Origin: Acidobacteriaceae bacterium
GTDB taxonomy: Bacteria > Acidobacteriota > Terriglobia > Terriglobales > Acidobacteriaceae
Reading direction: 5' to 3'
Assembly (NCBI GenBank): GCA_003134435.1
Contig: PLBE01000221.1
Location: forward strand, 1 to 64,000
Length of the DNA: 64,000 bases
Part shown: in pieces, positions 25,736-35,929 of the stretch
Numbering within the stretch: position 1 is the first letter of the stretch
Layout of the letters: each line of letters begins with the position of its first letter
Made by a program: the position numbers and the translations under genes
Notes under the pieces: model-generated
Told to the model about the DNA's origin: nothing
The model's input: the letters and a program-made list of their open reading frames with translations, nothing else
The model's database searches: none

Positions 25736-26673
25736 GGCTCAATGCTGCGCAACATCCGTCCGGCGATTCCGGCGGCCTGGCTACCCGGAACCCCATGAAC
25801 ACGAACCAGAAGCAGAACGGTCGGATGGCCGGCTGGGAACAACACTACGGTGAAACCGTCGCCCGGGGCGTGCCGCGCATGAATGCAGGGTGCAGTGCCA
25901 GTTTTGGCGAGAGCCACGGAGTTTAGAAGAGCGCGATCGACATCAGCGGCAGTTCCCTGCCGCGCCGACTGCGCCATCCCGTCCAGCACCAGGCGCACTC
26001 CCCGGTCGTAACGGCTTCGAATCAACTCCCGGTATGCACGAGCCATGTTTAGCGGCGCGATCAACCATGCCGTGTCGGAACCGTGATCAGGACCGGGGTC
26101 CGCGGCAACATGATTGCTCAATCCGGCGAGGGCAGGACCGGAGTTTTCTTTCGATGGAGGCTGCAGTCCGAAGCGGGCCGCGAACGGAGTCATCTCCGCG
26201 GCAGTCATCTGTGCTGTAAGCATTCGAAAGTAAGAGTTGCACGATTGCGCGATGGCAGACGTGAGATCCATCTTGCCGTGGCCGCGAGGGCGCCAGCAAC
26301 CGGTGCTTGCACCGCGACAGATATGCACGGGATATCTGAAATCGTGCCCTTCACCGTAGGCTAGGGCCGTGAAAGGCTTAACCAGCGACCCCATCGCAAT
26401 AGGTATCTCGGGATGATCCCAACGCGAGGCAAGCACCTCTCCAGAGGGAATGTCAATCAGCAGAAACGAAATATCATCGCTGGGGAAATCGCGATGGAGC
26501 GTCTGGGCGGTGGATTGAGCAAACAGCGAAGTTCCTCGACTGTCACTGCTCAAGTTTGAGCGCCCGTCCATGCCACTGTCACTGCGACCTGGCGTGGAAC
26601 GCTGCGCGCGCTGGCTTCCAGGAAACAGCAAGCAGAGGCCGACGATTACCAGCAGGAGCGCGAGAATTCTCAT
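25732..26673 (-). CDS. Small penicillin-binding-type transpeptidase domain protein
   Basis: A 313-residue exported protein: hydrophobic N-terminus (3-17), a polar linker, then a compact serine-transpeptidase fold. All three motifs are in order: Ser96-Leu-Val-Lys99 (SxxK), Ser144-Cys-Asn146 (SxN) and Lys257-Thr-Gly259 (KTG). It is about half the length of class B PBPs and lacks a dimerisation domain, so a D,D-carboxypeptidase, a beta-lactam sensor or a small transpeptidase are all possible. ATG 26673 overlaps the previous stop as ATGA, which decides against the ATG nine bases upstream. Confidence 0.8.
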   Translation of the reverse strand: MRILALLLVIVGLCLLFPGSQRAQRSTPGRSDSGMDGRSNLSSDSRGTSLFAQSTAQTLHRDFPSDDISFLLIDIPSGEVLASRWDHPEIPIAMGSLVKPFTALAYGEGHDFRYPVHICRGASTGCWRPRGHGKMDLTSAIAQSCNSYFRMLTAQMTAAEMTPFAARFGLQPPSKENSGPALAGLSNHVAADPGPDHGSDTAWLIAPLNMARAYRELIRSRYDRGVRLVLDGMAQSARQGTAADVDRALLNSVALAKTGTAPCIHARHAPGDGFTVVLFPAGHPTVLLLVRVHGVPGSQAAGIAGRMLRSIEP

Positions 26674-28385
26674 CGGGACCATTCGTAGGTAACCGTTTGC
26701 AAGACTCGGTCTGGTTCGGCGCGCAGCACCACTCTCTCCGCGGAAACACCGGCGAGGGTCGCGCTCAGGCTCGTCATGTTGTCGGAGAAGAATTGCGGTT
26801 TCTGATCCATGCCGCGAACATCAGAAAGCGACCCGGTCGGCCGGTCGACCAAGCCAAAGAAGCGCGCGAAGTTGCTCTGCTCCTGCCTGTGATTGAAACC
26901 GGCGATCAAGGTTGCGGACTTGACATCCGACTTGCGGTTCAGTCCTGCCAACATGGCCTTGATCAAGGCAGGGTCGTCAGCAATCATAAGAACCTTGCCG
27001 CGAACAGCCAGCGCAAGCGGCCACAATCCATCGAGTTTGTAATAGCCTGACGACTGCTCCCAGACAAGTCCATGCTCGCCCGCGGTGAGACCGGGTCGCA
27101 GGAAGTCCGTCAGTCCGGCCTGAACGGCAGGCTCATTCCAGTCCGAGGCCGCAGCCAGACCAATGGCGGAGTGAATTCGGATGAAGACTCCCGACGGATC
27201 GCGCTCGGTCGATTGCACCTGGAGCGAAGCCAGAATCTGTGTTTTCTCAAACAATGCTTTCAAAAGCCCTGTGCCTTGAGGCCGGACGATCGGTGCAACG
27301 GCTTGTTGATCGATACGAGTCTCAAGATCGGACCCGCCACCGGTTTCGCCGGAGGTGAGTTGTACTTCGGGAGCCATCTCGGAAACAAGCGAAGGGCCAG
27401 AATGCGGGGCCAGGAGCTTGGTTTCAATCAGGTCGAAACAGGAATCGCGGGAAGGATACGCCTTGGTTTCGTAGATGGCCGCACGTTCTGGGATCAGGCG
27501 GATCAGGCTGGCGGCCTCCTCCAATCCTGTATCAGCGACCGGCGATGCCGGTGATTTCCGAAGCAAAACGCGCTCCTCGCGGTATTGCTCGAGGGAACGA
27601 AACAAGTCGGACACCGCGGCGGAGTACTGCTTCATTTCGGTAATGTTCTGCTGAACCCAGTAGGTTCGGAAATACGGGCTGGGGACAATTTTCTCGAGAT
27701 TCATCACCATGCGGAGATCGCCCGCCGGTCCGGCGGACGCGACCGCTTGCGACCACCATGGCTCGGAGGCCAAGTCGTGAACTTGCGTCTGGGTCTGGCT
27801 TTTCGACATCAGTTGCAGCGCGCCGGCCAGAAGATCTTCGCGGGTCGCCAACAGCAGGTAGTCGCCGGAAACGGCAAAGGCGACTTGCTTCTGCGATTCA
27901 GGATCGCTGCGCACGTAGAAAGCGACTCCGCCAGCGTTCCGCGGTTCAAACTTCGCGCGCGTTTGCCAAAGCGTCGTTTGCATCGACCTCGCCGATGGCA
28001 AGTAGGTCACATAGAGGAACTCGAGGTTCCCGATGTCATACAGAGCCAGCGCGCTGCGCGTTCCGGCGACCTGCGACAGGAAATCCATGCTGGGAGGAAT
28101 TCCGGCAGCGGCAGCGAATTGGGCGCTAGCTCCCTGAAGACGAAGAAGAAGGCGCGAGCGCGAGAAGACTTCGTAATTGCTGGTCGTGACCCATTGTTTT
28201 TTTTCAGTGGAGGAATTCCAATCCGCCAGCAATGAAGATAAGTCTCGCGCCTCGAGGTACAGCAGCGAACCAGCGGGAACGTACTTGGAAAGCGCCTTTT
28301 CCGGGGCGGTCGCGGCATGGTAAGCGGCCCGGCCAATGGCGGCAAGCAGCAGGGCGAGGGAAAGAAAAAGGAAGATGCGTTTCAT
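26670..28385 (-). CDS. DUF3352-like exported protein, unknown function
   Basis: A 571-residue protein with a signal peptide or anchor (MKRIFLFLSLALLLAAIGRAA). The pattern that follows (SKYVPAGSLLYLEARDLSSLLADW, then VAFAVSGDYLLLATREDLLAGAL, later IRIHSAIGLAA) resembles DUF3352, a family of secreted proteins of unknown role. No catalytic motif is visible. It overlaps both neighbours in the operon by four bases. The 40500-41429 protein has a similar DDNTLAFGTEASLKSAL element and may be a distant paralogue. DUF2138 proteins of enterobacteria are an alternative relation to test. Confidence 0.65.
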   Translation of the reverse strand: MKRIFLFLSLALLLAAIGRAAYHAATAPEKALSKYVPAGSLLYLEARDLSSLLADWNSSTEKKQWVTTSNYEVFSRSRLLLRLQGASAQFAAAAGIPPSMDFLSQVAGTRSALALYDIGNLEFLYVTYLPSARSMQTTLWQTRAKFEPRNAGGVAFYVRSDPESQKQVAFAVSGDYLLLATREDLLAGALQLMSKSQTQTQVHDLASEPWWSQAVASAGPAGDLRMVMNLEKIVPSPYFRTYWVQQNITEMKQYSAAVSDLFRSLEQYREERVLLRKSPASPVADTGLEEAASLIRLIPERAAIYETKAYPSRDSCFDLIETKLLAPHSGPSLVSEMAPEVQLTSGETGGGSDLETRIDQQAVAPIVRPQGTGLLKALFEKTQILASLQVQSTERDPSGVFIRIHSAIGLAAASDWNEPAVQAGLTDFLRPGLTAGEHGLVWEQSSGYYKLDGLWPLALAVRGKVLMIADDPALIKAMLAGLNRKSDVKSATLIAGFNHRQEQSNFARFFGLVDRPTGSLSDVRGMDQKPQFFSDNMTSLSATLAGVSAERVVLRAEPDRVLQTVTYEWSR

Positions 28386-31300
28386 TGCTTAACTCCTCCT
28401 TGCCGCAAATTAGCGTCGTCGAGTGCGACCTTCATTGCCAGCGCCTCGCGAACTGCAAGCCGCGGCCGAACCACGCCATCCTGTTCCAGAGCTTCATGCA
28501 ACAGCGGTTGGCGAGCGGCGTTCTGACGTTCGGCCCACAATTCGGCCTTGGCGACTGCGATGTTGTGGCTGAGTCGCTTGCGAGCTTCTGGCGAGTTCTC
28601 AGCGCGACGAGCTATTTCAAAATATGAGACTGCATCCGCCAGATGATGGAGGCGCATCATGACGTCACCAATTGTCCGCGCCAACTCCGCCTGCTGGGTG
28701 CCGGTAAGAGACTGACTCGCACTCGTTGGAATTGTTTGGGCAGCCTCATCCTCATCGCCGTCATCCTCGCGGCCATCAGAACTATGCGGCGGCGCGTCGT
28801 CCGCAGTGAGGTTGCCCCCCGGGCTTAAATCTAGCCTTGCACTGTGGCGCGAACCGAAGCCTGGGCCAAGGCTTGAAGTGGGAGAGCCGAGGAAATGCCT
28901 CTGGATCAGTGGATCGAGAATGGCCACGGCGAACTCGTCCGATCGCAGAGCGGCCGCCGCCATGAACAGTGGGACCAGAGCTTCATCGCGGCGCGGAAAA
29001 TCGATGATGCAATGGCTGAGCAGCCGGACCTTCGTATGCGCGTCCGCAGCGTTGTGAGCGGCGCGGATGCGAGATTCATAGAAGTAGAACTGATCCGTTT
29101 GAGCTGCGGTGATGGCCTTAGGATCTCCGGCGAGCAAGTTCAGCTCGCCACTGCCAAGATCCGGGTGCGGATGCCCGGCCAAAGCCAGCGCAGCCTCGAT
29201 TCGAACATGGTAAGCGTCCTTCGCTCCCGCGGCGATCGACGCCAACATGGCTTCGGAGCGAGCGGCGTCCTTACCGGCGGCGATCTTCGCTTTGGCCAAT
29301 CGCAAACGGTAGGTACCATCCCATGGCGCTGACTGGACGAGTTGATCGAGAAATTCGATCGCTTCGGCGTTGTGACCGGATTTCTCCAGAAGGGCGGCGG
29401 CGGGATCGAGATTCTCAAAAGGATTACCGACAACAACCACCAAGCGGCGCAACAGACTGAGCCCGCCGGGCGTATCCCCCGACGCGAGCCGGGTCTCGGC
29501 GAGACCTAAGAAGTTGGCCGCAGTCAGTTGATGGTCGTCGATTTCCCGGGCAAAGACGAATTCGAGAATCTTGCGGGCCGCCTGCCTGTCGCCGCCTTCC
29601 AACAGTTTTTGCGCGGCGCGGCGCAGGATCTCCGGAGCTGGAACGTTCTGGGGCTGGTTGCGATACCCCGCTATGGTCTCATCGAGCGTTCCAAGTTTCG
29701 CGGCCACTTTGAGAGCAAGTGGGACCAGAGCGCCCTCCCGGGAATCGCGGGTCTCTTTCGGCAAAGCGCCTAAGGCATCGGCGGCCGATGCGTACTTCTT
29801 TGTGCGTACCATGTACGTGATCCAGCGCACTTGCCAGGAGTCAAGACCCTGCTGCGCGTTGTCGCGTTCAGCCCCATCCAGTTTAACGAGCAGGTCCTGT
29901 TTGGACTCAATAATCCGCCGATAGATGGGAGCACGCACGGCGAGCGGGATCCAGGCAGCATCGACGACATCGGCCAATATCTGCGTGGAATCGTGAGCGG
30001 CAGAGGAAATATCCAGAAGCCAAGCGGTCGCGGAAACTGGATCGCCGATGGCGGTATAGGCGGGTTGCAGCATGGCGTTCGAACGCCAGTTGCCGTATTG
30101 ATGCAGATAGGCGCGAATGATCGCATCGGCATCGGGCTTGAGCTCAGGGTAGAGCCTGCGGACGCGAAGCTGATCGCAGGTACGTCCAAAATCACGCCAG
30201 AAACTCTCGGGAACGTGAGTGCTGACCAGCTGTTTGGAGAGCGCGTCGAAGGCCTGTTTCCACTGGGCTAGAGCGGCAGCGCGGTCGCCTTGCTTGTAGT
30301 ACGCGACCGCCAGGTTGTCATAAACATCGGCGCGGTTCGGTGTAAGTTCAAGGGTGTGCTGGTAGTCGACAATGGCACGCCGCGTTTCACCAGCGTCGGC
30401 ATAGTAATTGGCCAGCGCCAGGTATTCAGAGGGAGTCGCCGGACTCTGTTCCAGAAGGGCCGGCAGAAAGTCTTCGGAATGGCCGCGCTTGCTAACGTCC
30501 AAATACTCACCATACCGCGAACCGTAGTAGAACCAGGTGTTACCCGCGAGTTGCTGGGAGCGATCGACCGGCTTCGTGAGGCGCTCTGCAACAGTGTTGT
30601 CGCCCAGGGTATCGGTAAAAGCGGTGTCTGCGGTGGCAGTGGGCTCGGCAAAATAAAGTGCGACGAGCGCGTTGTAGGCCTTGTTCCATACGGGTGGGCG
30701 CGCCGCTCCGCGGGCTTGTACAACGGAGTGCGCCAGTTCGCCACTCCCGTGCGCGACCACGTAACTCGCCGCCTGCTCGCCCGATGGCCTCGGCCAGATC
30801 GATGCGATGCGAACCAACTCCCGGGGTTGATGCGCGAGAAGCAACTGGAAGAAACGTTGTTGGCGCGTCGGATCCAAACCGCTTGCGGCAAAAACGCCGG
30901 CGAGGACACGTTGTTCGTCGGCTTCGTTGCCGGCGGAACGATAAGCATCGGCGGCGGCGAGGGGCGGGGCATTGCCAAACGCCGGGGGCACGCCCTTTTC
31001 GTACTGCTCAAGCTTTAATCCAAGTTCGGCAAACCGGCCGCGGCGGCGCTCCAGATTGATAAACGGCTGCACCTGAGCATACGAATCTTTGAAGGCGGTT
31101 GGCTTCTCCATCATCAACTCAAAGCGCCAACGCGATTCCTGGTCGGCGAGAGCGGCACTTTCAGCGAGAGGAATGGCAAACTGCTCGACGTCGAGCGCAC
31201 TCATGACCCGGCGCGTGTTTTCGGCAAAGGTGGCGAAAGTCTGACGCTCCTCGGGAGTGAAGTAAGCATTCACCGTGCCACCCATCTCTTCGAGGACGGC

Positions 31301-34300
31301 AGCCATGCCGTTGCGCGCGGTAGCGATGCGGTTCTGGTGGACTCGTTCGCGCCACTGGGTGTCGGTTACAGCGGCAATCCCCTGCTTTTCGACTTGCTCT
31401 TTGAGAACGGGCAAACTCGCCGGGGCGTCCGCGAGGGCGTTCGCGACGGTCATGTAGGCCTGCTCGTGCTGGCGCAGGCGGGTCATGATGTGGACGTAGG
31501 TTTTAGCGCCAGCGTGATTCTCCGCAACGGCCAGCAGGTCCGAGCCCGCGGCCTTGACTCCGCGCTCGGCAAATGTACGCGCTTCAGTGAGCATGCCCCA
31601 CGATTCGAGCCGCCGGGCAACCTCAAAATAGTTGGCAGCATTTTCGGGACGCCCATCGATGAGCGTGGTCTGCAGCGCGGCGACCACGTCTTTTTCTTTG
31701 CCCTGACGCGCGCGCACTGCCGCGACCTTCTCCATCCACTGCGGATCTTTGTATGCCAGCTGAAAAACACGCTCGTAGTCCGCTGCCGCATCGTCGAAGC
31801 GCATCAACCGCTCTTCGAGTCCGGCGCGAGCAGTGTACAGATCGACGCGATCGGGGCGGATAGCAATCGCCTTGGCATAAACATCGATCGCAGCCGGATA
31901 GTTCTCCAGATTGGTCTGGATGCGGGCCAATACGGTCGACCAGCGATCATCGCGCGGAGACTGGACCACGGTCCTGGAATAGAAGTCCACGAGTTGCTGC
32001 CGGCGCTGGTAGCGGAGGGCATAGAGCGCGGCCTCGCTTGCGGCCGCTTCGTCTTCGGGGAAATTATTAATCAACTCGATGTACTGGTCGACCGCGCCCG
32101 GGTAGTCCTTTAAGCGGGTGAGCGCCGGGATCAAACCGCGACGCAGAGCGGCAATTTCGTTTTTGCGCGCATCAGCCGAAAGAGGCGCACTACGCAGGAG
32201 CTCAATTTCGTCGACATAAAATTGCTGAAGTCCGTGATCGTCGCCCGCCTGTGCATAGGCATCCGCCATGGCGGCCAGATACTCCGCGTTGTAAGGAGAA
32301 TCCTTCAGAAGCCGGGTAAGCAAATCGCGCGCCTGCTGATACTGTTTCGCATCGGTCGATTTCCGAGCCGCCTCGTAAGTGAACTGCTGGCTCAGTTCCG
32401 GGTAGGCGTCTCTCGCCGCCTGCAGCAGGACAGCAATGACTTGCGGAGTTTTACCGGTGCGCCAGTAAAAGTCAACGGTCGAGCGAACTACACCAAGAAT
32501 CCTGGGATTTTCTCGATAGAGTAGCGCAACATTCTTCTCGGCCGACTGGAAGTCCTTGCGCCCTTCGTACAACTGAATCACCGCATACCGAAGTTGCAGC
32601 CGGGTGACGGGGTCGGTGGTGAGCGCCGCCTGTCTTTCCAGAGCGTGCTGGCGCACGGTTTCGAGCGATTTCTGTTGCGCCAGATTCTCAATATCCTGAG
32701 CCTGTTCAATCGAGGAGGTGCGAGTGACAAGCGAGTCCAGTAGAGCTTCCATTTCGGGCTTGCGATTCTGCGCTTCCAGCACTTTCGCGCGCAGGAAGAC
32801 GGAAGAAGTCGATACGGTAGGTATAGGAGCATTCGGCAGCGTGAGGATGTTGGCGGTCGCCAGATCGACCAGATCGCGAAACTTGGGACGTCGCGCCAGA
32901 GCTAACAGCCTGAGTTGGGCAGGAGAACTGGGAAGTCCGCTGAGCGATCCGCGAACGTATTCCTCGATCGCGTGGGCGTAGTCGCGCCGGTTCTCAAAGA
33001 TCGCGCCAGCTTCGTAGGCGTAAAGGTTCGAATCGTGCAGGCGGTCACGACCCCGATTCAACATGCGCAAAGCGTTGTCAAAATCGTAATAGTCCCAATA
33101 AATCGTGGCCGATTCCAGATAACCGCCAGCCTCGCCCGGGGCAACCTGGGAGATACGCTCCCAGTATGGCGCGGCATCGGCGAAGCGCTCGCGGTCGGCA
33201 TAGATGTCGCCGATTCGCGCCATGATTTCGGTATCGCGGGGATTCGCCCGCAGCCAATTGTCTTCAATTTTGACCGCGACCGCAGTGTCAGCGGGCTCGA
33301 AGTAAGCCAGAGAGCGAAAAACAGACGAGGCGCTTCGAGCAATCTCCGGTTCGGCAGGATACTGGGCGGCCAGCGATTCGAGCACGGGCGCGCTCGCTTC
33401 AAAGTGCGACTGCCAGAGTTCGGCGACAGCGATGAAATCAGCAGCAGCGGGATTGCGTTCCCAACTAACGTCATCGGGCGCACTCTGGCGCAAAGCGCTC
33501 AACTCGGGTTCCAACTTGCCGGTTCGTGAAAGATATTCGAAAAACTGGTTGCGGAGTTCTGTTTCTTCGAACCAATGCTGGCGTAACAGCGCCTCCCATG
33601 CGATGGGATCGCGAGTCAGAGGCATCTGGTATGCGGAGAGAAGGTTGTGAACAAATACGGGGTTGTGCGGGAAGCGCTGGTGGGCGTACTGATTCAACCG
33701 GAGATACAGAACCGGGCCATCACCATACACATTATCGTTGAAGTACCGTTCCAGGTCGCTACCATTAAAGCTTCTCACGGCTTCGCGGGTCAGTTGCTCG
33801 AAATCTGAGTTTCGCCGCTGACGCAGATAGAAGCGCGCCATCTTGTCGTACCAGGACTTCGCCGGGAAGCGGGCGATTGCCCGGCGGTAAACTTCTTCCT
33901 GTTCAGCGCCGAGTTGGTTCTGATCGAGGAACTCGGCAAGCCGCTGGTAGAGTCCAGGATCGTCGGGATTGTGGTCAATCTCCCGCCGCAGAACCATAAG
34001 CGCCTGTGGAATCTGTTTCAACTGCACCAGGCGAGCCAGATAGCGATCGAGAACGTGCGCGTATTCGGGTGAGCGGGCGTCCGTCTGAGACGTGGGCGAG
34101 GCCGCTGAACTGACTTGAAACGCCTGGCTTGGCGGGCGTCGCGCGGTTGCGCTCTGTGGCGACCCGGCGTCCTCTCCCTCACCACCCCGGTCGTCTCCGC
34201 GGTAAATTCCGTTTTCAGCATCGGCGGCTGACAGGTTCAATGCTGCTTCCGCCGAACCCAGAGGCACGTTCTGCGCTTTGCCGGCTAGCTCCTGGAGCAC

Positions 34301-35929
34301 GGAATCGTAGATCGCAAATTCGCTGACACTGTCGTCCTTGCGGGAATAAGCATCGGCCATGAGCAGCGCGACGGAAGTGCGCTCGGGAGCGTTAGGGAAA
34401 TTCGCCAGAAACTCGCGGCCTCTCTGAATGACAGCATCGCTTTCGCCGGCACTCGCATAGAAATCCAGCAGTTCGTAATGAAGCTCCGGACGGCGCGTCG
34501 AGGCGGGGAATTTAGTATCGAGCAAGGCCAGCAGTTCCGCCGCGCGCGCGCGGTGAAAGTAGGGTACGGCGCGTTGCTCTTCCTCGGAATATTGCGCCGC
34601 CGGCGCAGTCGTGTTCAAGAGCAACGAAAGAATACCGTTCAGATAGCCCGGGCCCTGGTCCATGGTAGCGATATCGCGGTACATCGAGAGTTCTCCCGAA
34701 CCAAAGCGGATCGGCGTCTCCGGCGCAGTCAGCAGGAGATTTGCAAGTCCGGAGATAGCCACTTCCTGAGCGTCGGGCAATCCCTTGCTGTTGTAGAGCG
34801 CGAAGTAGTAGCGCGCCGACTCGGGATAAGCGTGGATGTCTTCGAGCAGGCGCGCGCAAATGAATAGCTCCTGCGAAGTCCAAGGCGACTTGCGGCCTTC
34901 CTTGTGGCGGCGGAAATCGGCGATCGCCTGTTGCGCCACATCCAGCTTGCCTTGCTGCTGGTAGTAATAAAAAAGACGCGCCGTCGCGTTGAGATCTTCG
35001 GGGTTGGCGGTCAGCGCAGCGCGCGTCTGATCGAGAAACTTGCGCAGATTGTCGGTTTCACGCAACAGGTCGAAATAGCTTCTGACCAGTTCCGGATCCC
35101 AGAGGGGCTGGAAACTTTGCTCGTAAACCGCCAAGCCCTCACGCACCGAGCCCTGGCGGTACTCAACCATCGCCTTCGCTTTCACGGGGAAAATACGGTC
35201 GCCGGGAAATTGCTGCGTATAGTCGGCAATAAGTCTGGCGGCGGCAGCATACTCTTTCTGCGAAACTAGAAACTGCAGGAAACGGGCATAGAGCGACTGC
35301 TCGCGCGGGTAGCGGGCAATCCAGGCGCGGTACTGGGCAATGGAAACATCCTTCGGCAGACCCTGTTCCTGAATGATGCCAAAGATTCGATCAAACGATT
35401 TCCACGAGCGCTGTTCGGCTGGAGCGATAAGCTTCTCCGCTACACTCGGTGGCGCGTTGGCGATCAGCGCTAGCGTCTTGATTTCATCGGCCGGACGCAG
35501 GCGCCGGTGATAGAAATCCGCGAGGGCCAACTCGGCGTTCGTTGTATCGGACGACCTCTCGACATAGGCCTTCCAGTCAGATTCGGCCGCGGCGGAGTCG
35601 AGCTGTTGCTCGTCCTCAAGCGCGCGCAGAGAGTAAAGCTCGGCATTGCCGGGCTGGGCTTTGATGAGGTCGGCGAGCGCCGGACGAGTTTCGCGCGCTG
35701 GGCGGCGAAAGAGTACATCGCCTCCGGGCAGCGCCATGACGCGAAAGAACACGTCATGGAGCGCGCTCCCCGCCTCGATGTTCCGAACCCAGGAAGGCAA
35801 CTCGCCGACGGCAGAGATGGCAGAGCCAATTGCGATCACGAACGCAGTCACCGCCAGCAGGCGCCTACGCCGGCGCGATGAAAAACTGTATCGGCGATCA
35901 CTTTGCAAACGATCAAGGAAGCACTTCAA
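28382..35929 (-). CDS. Giant tetratricopeptide-repeat protein (about 2,515 residues), membrane-anchored
   Basis: One uninterrupted frame of 2,515 codons made of helical TPR-like repeats throughout, such as ALYNSKGLPDAQEVAI and AVDQYIELINNFPEDEAAA. A basic stretch and one hydrophobic segment near the N-terminus (SRRRRRLLAVTAFVIAIG) suggest an anchor with the repeats in the periplasm. Two low-complexity linkers break the repeats, near residue 600 (EGEDAGSPQSATARRPPSQ) and near 2370 (acidic, DGREDDGDEDEAAQ). Start TTG 35929 is chosen because AGGAGG lies six bases upstream; it overlaps the VIT/VWA gene by 17 bases. Such a protein should be a scaffold for partner binding; the partners are probably the operon's other products. 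Confidence 0.85.
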   Translation of the reverse strand: MKCFLDRLQSDRRYSFSSRRRRRLLAVTAFVIAIGSAISAVGELPSWVRNIEAGSALHDVFFRVMALPGGDVLFRRPARETRPALADLIKAQPGNAELYSLRALEDEQQLDSAAAESDWKAYVERSSDTTNAELALADFYHRRLRPADEIKTLALIANAPPSVAEKLIAPAEQRSWKSFDRIFGIIQEQGLPKDVSIAQYRAWIARYPREQSLYARFLQFLVSQKEYAAAARLIADYTQQFPGDRIFPVKAKAMVEYRQGSVREGLAVYEQSFQPLWDPELVRSYFDLLRETDNLRKFLDQTRAALTANPEDLNATARLFYYYQQQGKLDVAQQAIADFRRHKEGRKSPWTSQELFICARLLEDIHAYPESARYYFALYNSKGLPDAQEVAISGLANLLLTAPETPIRFGSGELSMYRDIATMDQGPGYLNGILSLLLNTTAPAAQYSEEEQRAVPYFHRARAAELLALLDTKFPASTRRPELHYELLDFYASAGESDAVIQRGREFLANFPNAPERTSVALLMADAYSRKDDSVSEFAIYDSVLQELAGKAQNVPLGSAEAALNLSAADAENGIYRGDDRGGEGEDAGSPQSATARRPPSQAFQVSSAASPTSQTDARSPEYAHVLDRYLARLVQLKQIPQALMVLRREIDHNPDDPGLYQRLAEFLDQNQLGAEQEEVYRRAIARFPAKSWYDKMARFYLRQRRNSDFEQLTREAVRSFNGSDLERYFNDNVYGDGPVLYLRLNQYAHQRFPHNPVFVHNLLSAYQMPLTRDPIAWEALLRQHWFEETELRNQFFEYLSRTGKLEPELSALRQSAPDDVSWERNPAAADFIAVAELWQSHFEASAPVLESLAAQYPAEPEIARSASSVFRSLAYFEPADTAVAVKIEDNWLRANPRDTEIMARIGDIYADRERFADAAPYWERISQVAPGEAGGYLESATIYWDYYDFDNALRMLNRGRDRLHDSNLYAYEAGAIFENRRDYAHAIEEYVRGSLSGLPSSPAQLRLLALARRPKFRDLVDLATANILTLPNAPIPTVSTSSVFLRAKVLEAQNRKPEMEALLDSLVTRTSSIEQAQDIENLAQQKSLETVRQHALERQAALTTDPVTRLQLRYAVIQLYEGRKDFQSAEKNVALLYRENPRILGVVRSTVDFYWRTGKTPQVIAVLLQAARDAYPELSQQFTYEAARKSTDAKQYQQARDLLTRLLKDSPYNAEYLAAMADAYAQAGDDHGLQQFYVDEIELLRSAPLSADARKNEIAALRRGLIPALTRLKDYPGAVDQYIELINNFPEDEAAASEAALYALRYQRRQQLVDFYSRTVVQSPRDDRWSTVLARIQTNLENYPAAIDVYAKAIAIRPDRVDLYTARAGLEERLMRFDDAAADYERVFQLAYKDPQWMEKVAAVRARQGKEKDVVAALQTTLIDGRPENAANYFEVARRLESWGMLTEARTFAERGVKAAGSDLLAVAENHAGAKTYVHIMTRLRQHEQAYMTVANALADAPASLPVLKEQVEKQGIAAVTDTQWRERVHQNRIATARNGMAAVLEEMGGTVNAYFTPEERQTFATFAENTRRVMSALDVEQFAIPLAESAALADQESRWRFELMMEKPTAFKDSYAQVQPFINLERRRGRFAELGLKLEQYEKGVPPAFGNAPPLAAADAYRSAGNEADEQRVLAGVFAASGLDPTRQQRFFQLLLAHQPRELVRIASIWPRPSGEQAASYVVAHGSGELAHSVVQARGAARPPVWNKAYNALVALYFAEPTATADTAFTDTLGDNTVAERLTKPVDRSQQLAGNTWFYYGSRYGEYLDVSKRGHSEDFLPALLEQSPATPSEYLALANYYADAGETRRAIVDYQHTLELTPNRADVYDNLAVAYYKQGDRAAALAQWKQAFDALSKQLVSTHVPESFWRDFGRTCDQLRVRRLYPELKPDADAIIRAYLHQYGNWRSNAMLQPAYTAIGDPVSATAWLLDISSAAHDSTQILADVVDAAWIPLAVRAPIYRRIIESKQDLLVKLDGAERDNAQQGLDSWQVRWITYMVRTKKYASAADALGALPKETRDSREGALVPLALKVAAKLGTLDETIAGYRNQPQNVPAPEILRRAAQKLLEGGDRQAARKILEFVFAREIDDHQLTAANFLGLAETRLASGDTPGGLSLLRRLVVVVGNPFENLDPAAALLEKSGHNAEAIEFLDQLVQSAPWDGTYRLRLAKAKIAAGKDAARSEAMLASIAAGAKDAYHVRIEAALALAGHPHPDLGSGELNLLAGDPKAITAAQTDQFYFYESRIRAAHNAADAHTKVRLLSHCIIDFPRRDEALVPLFMAAAALRSDEFAVAILDPLIQRHFLGSPTSSLGPGFGSRHSARLDLSPGGNLTADDAPPHSSDGREDDGDEDEAAQTIPTSASQSLTGTQQAELARTIGDVMMRLHHLADAVSYFEIARRAENSPEARKRLSHNIAVAKAELWAERQNAARQPLLHEALEQDGVVRPRLAVREALAMKVALDDANLRQGGVKQ

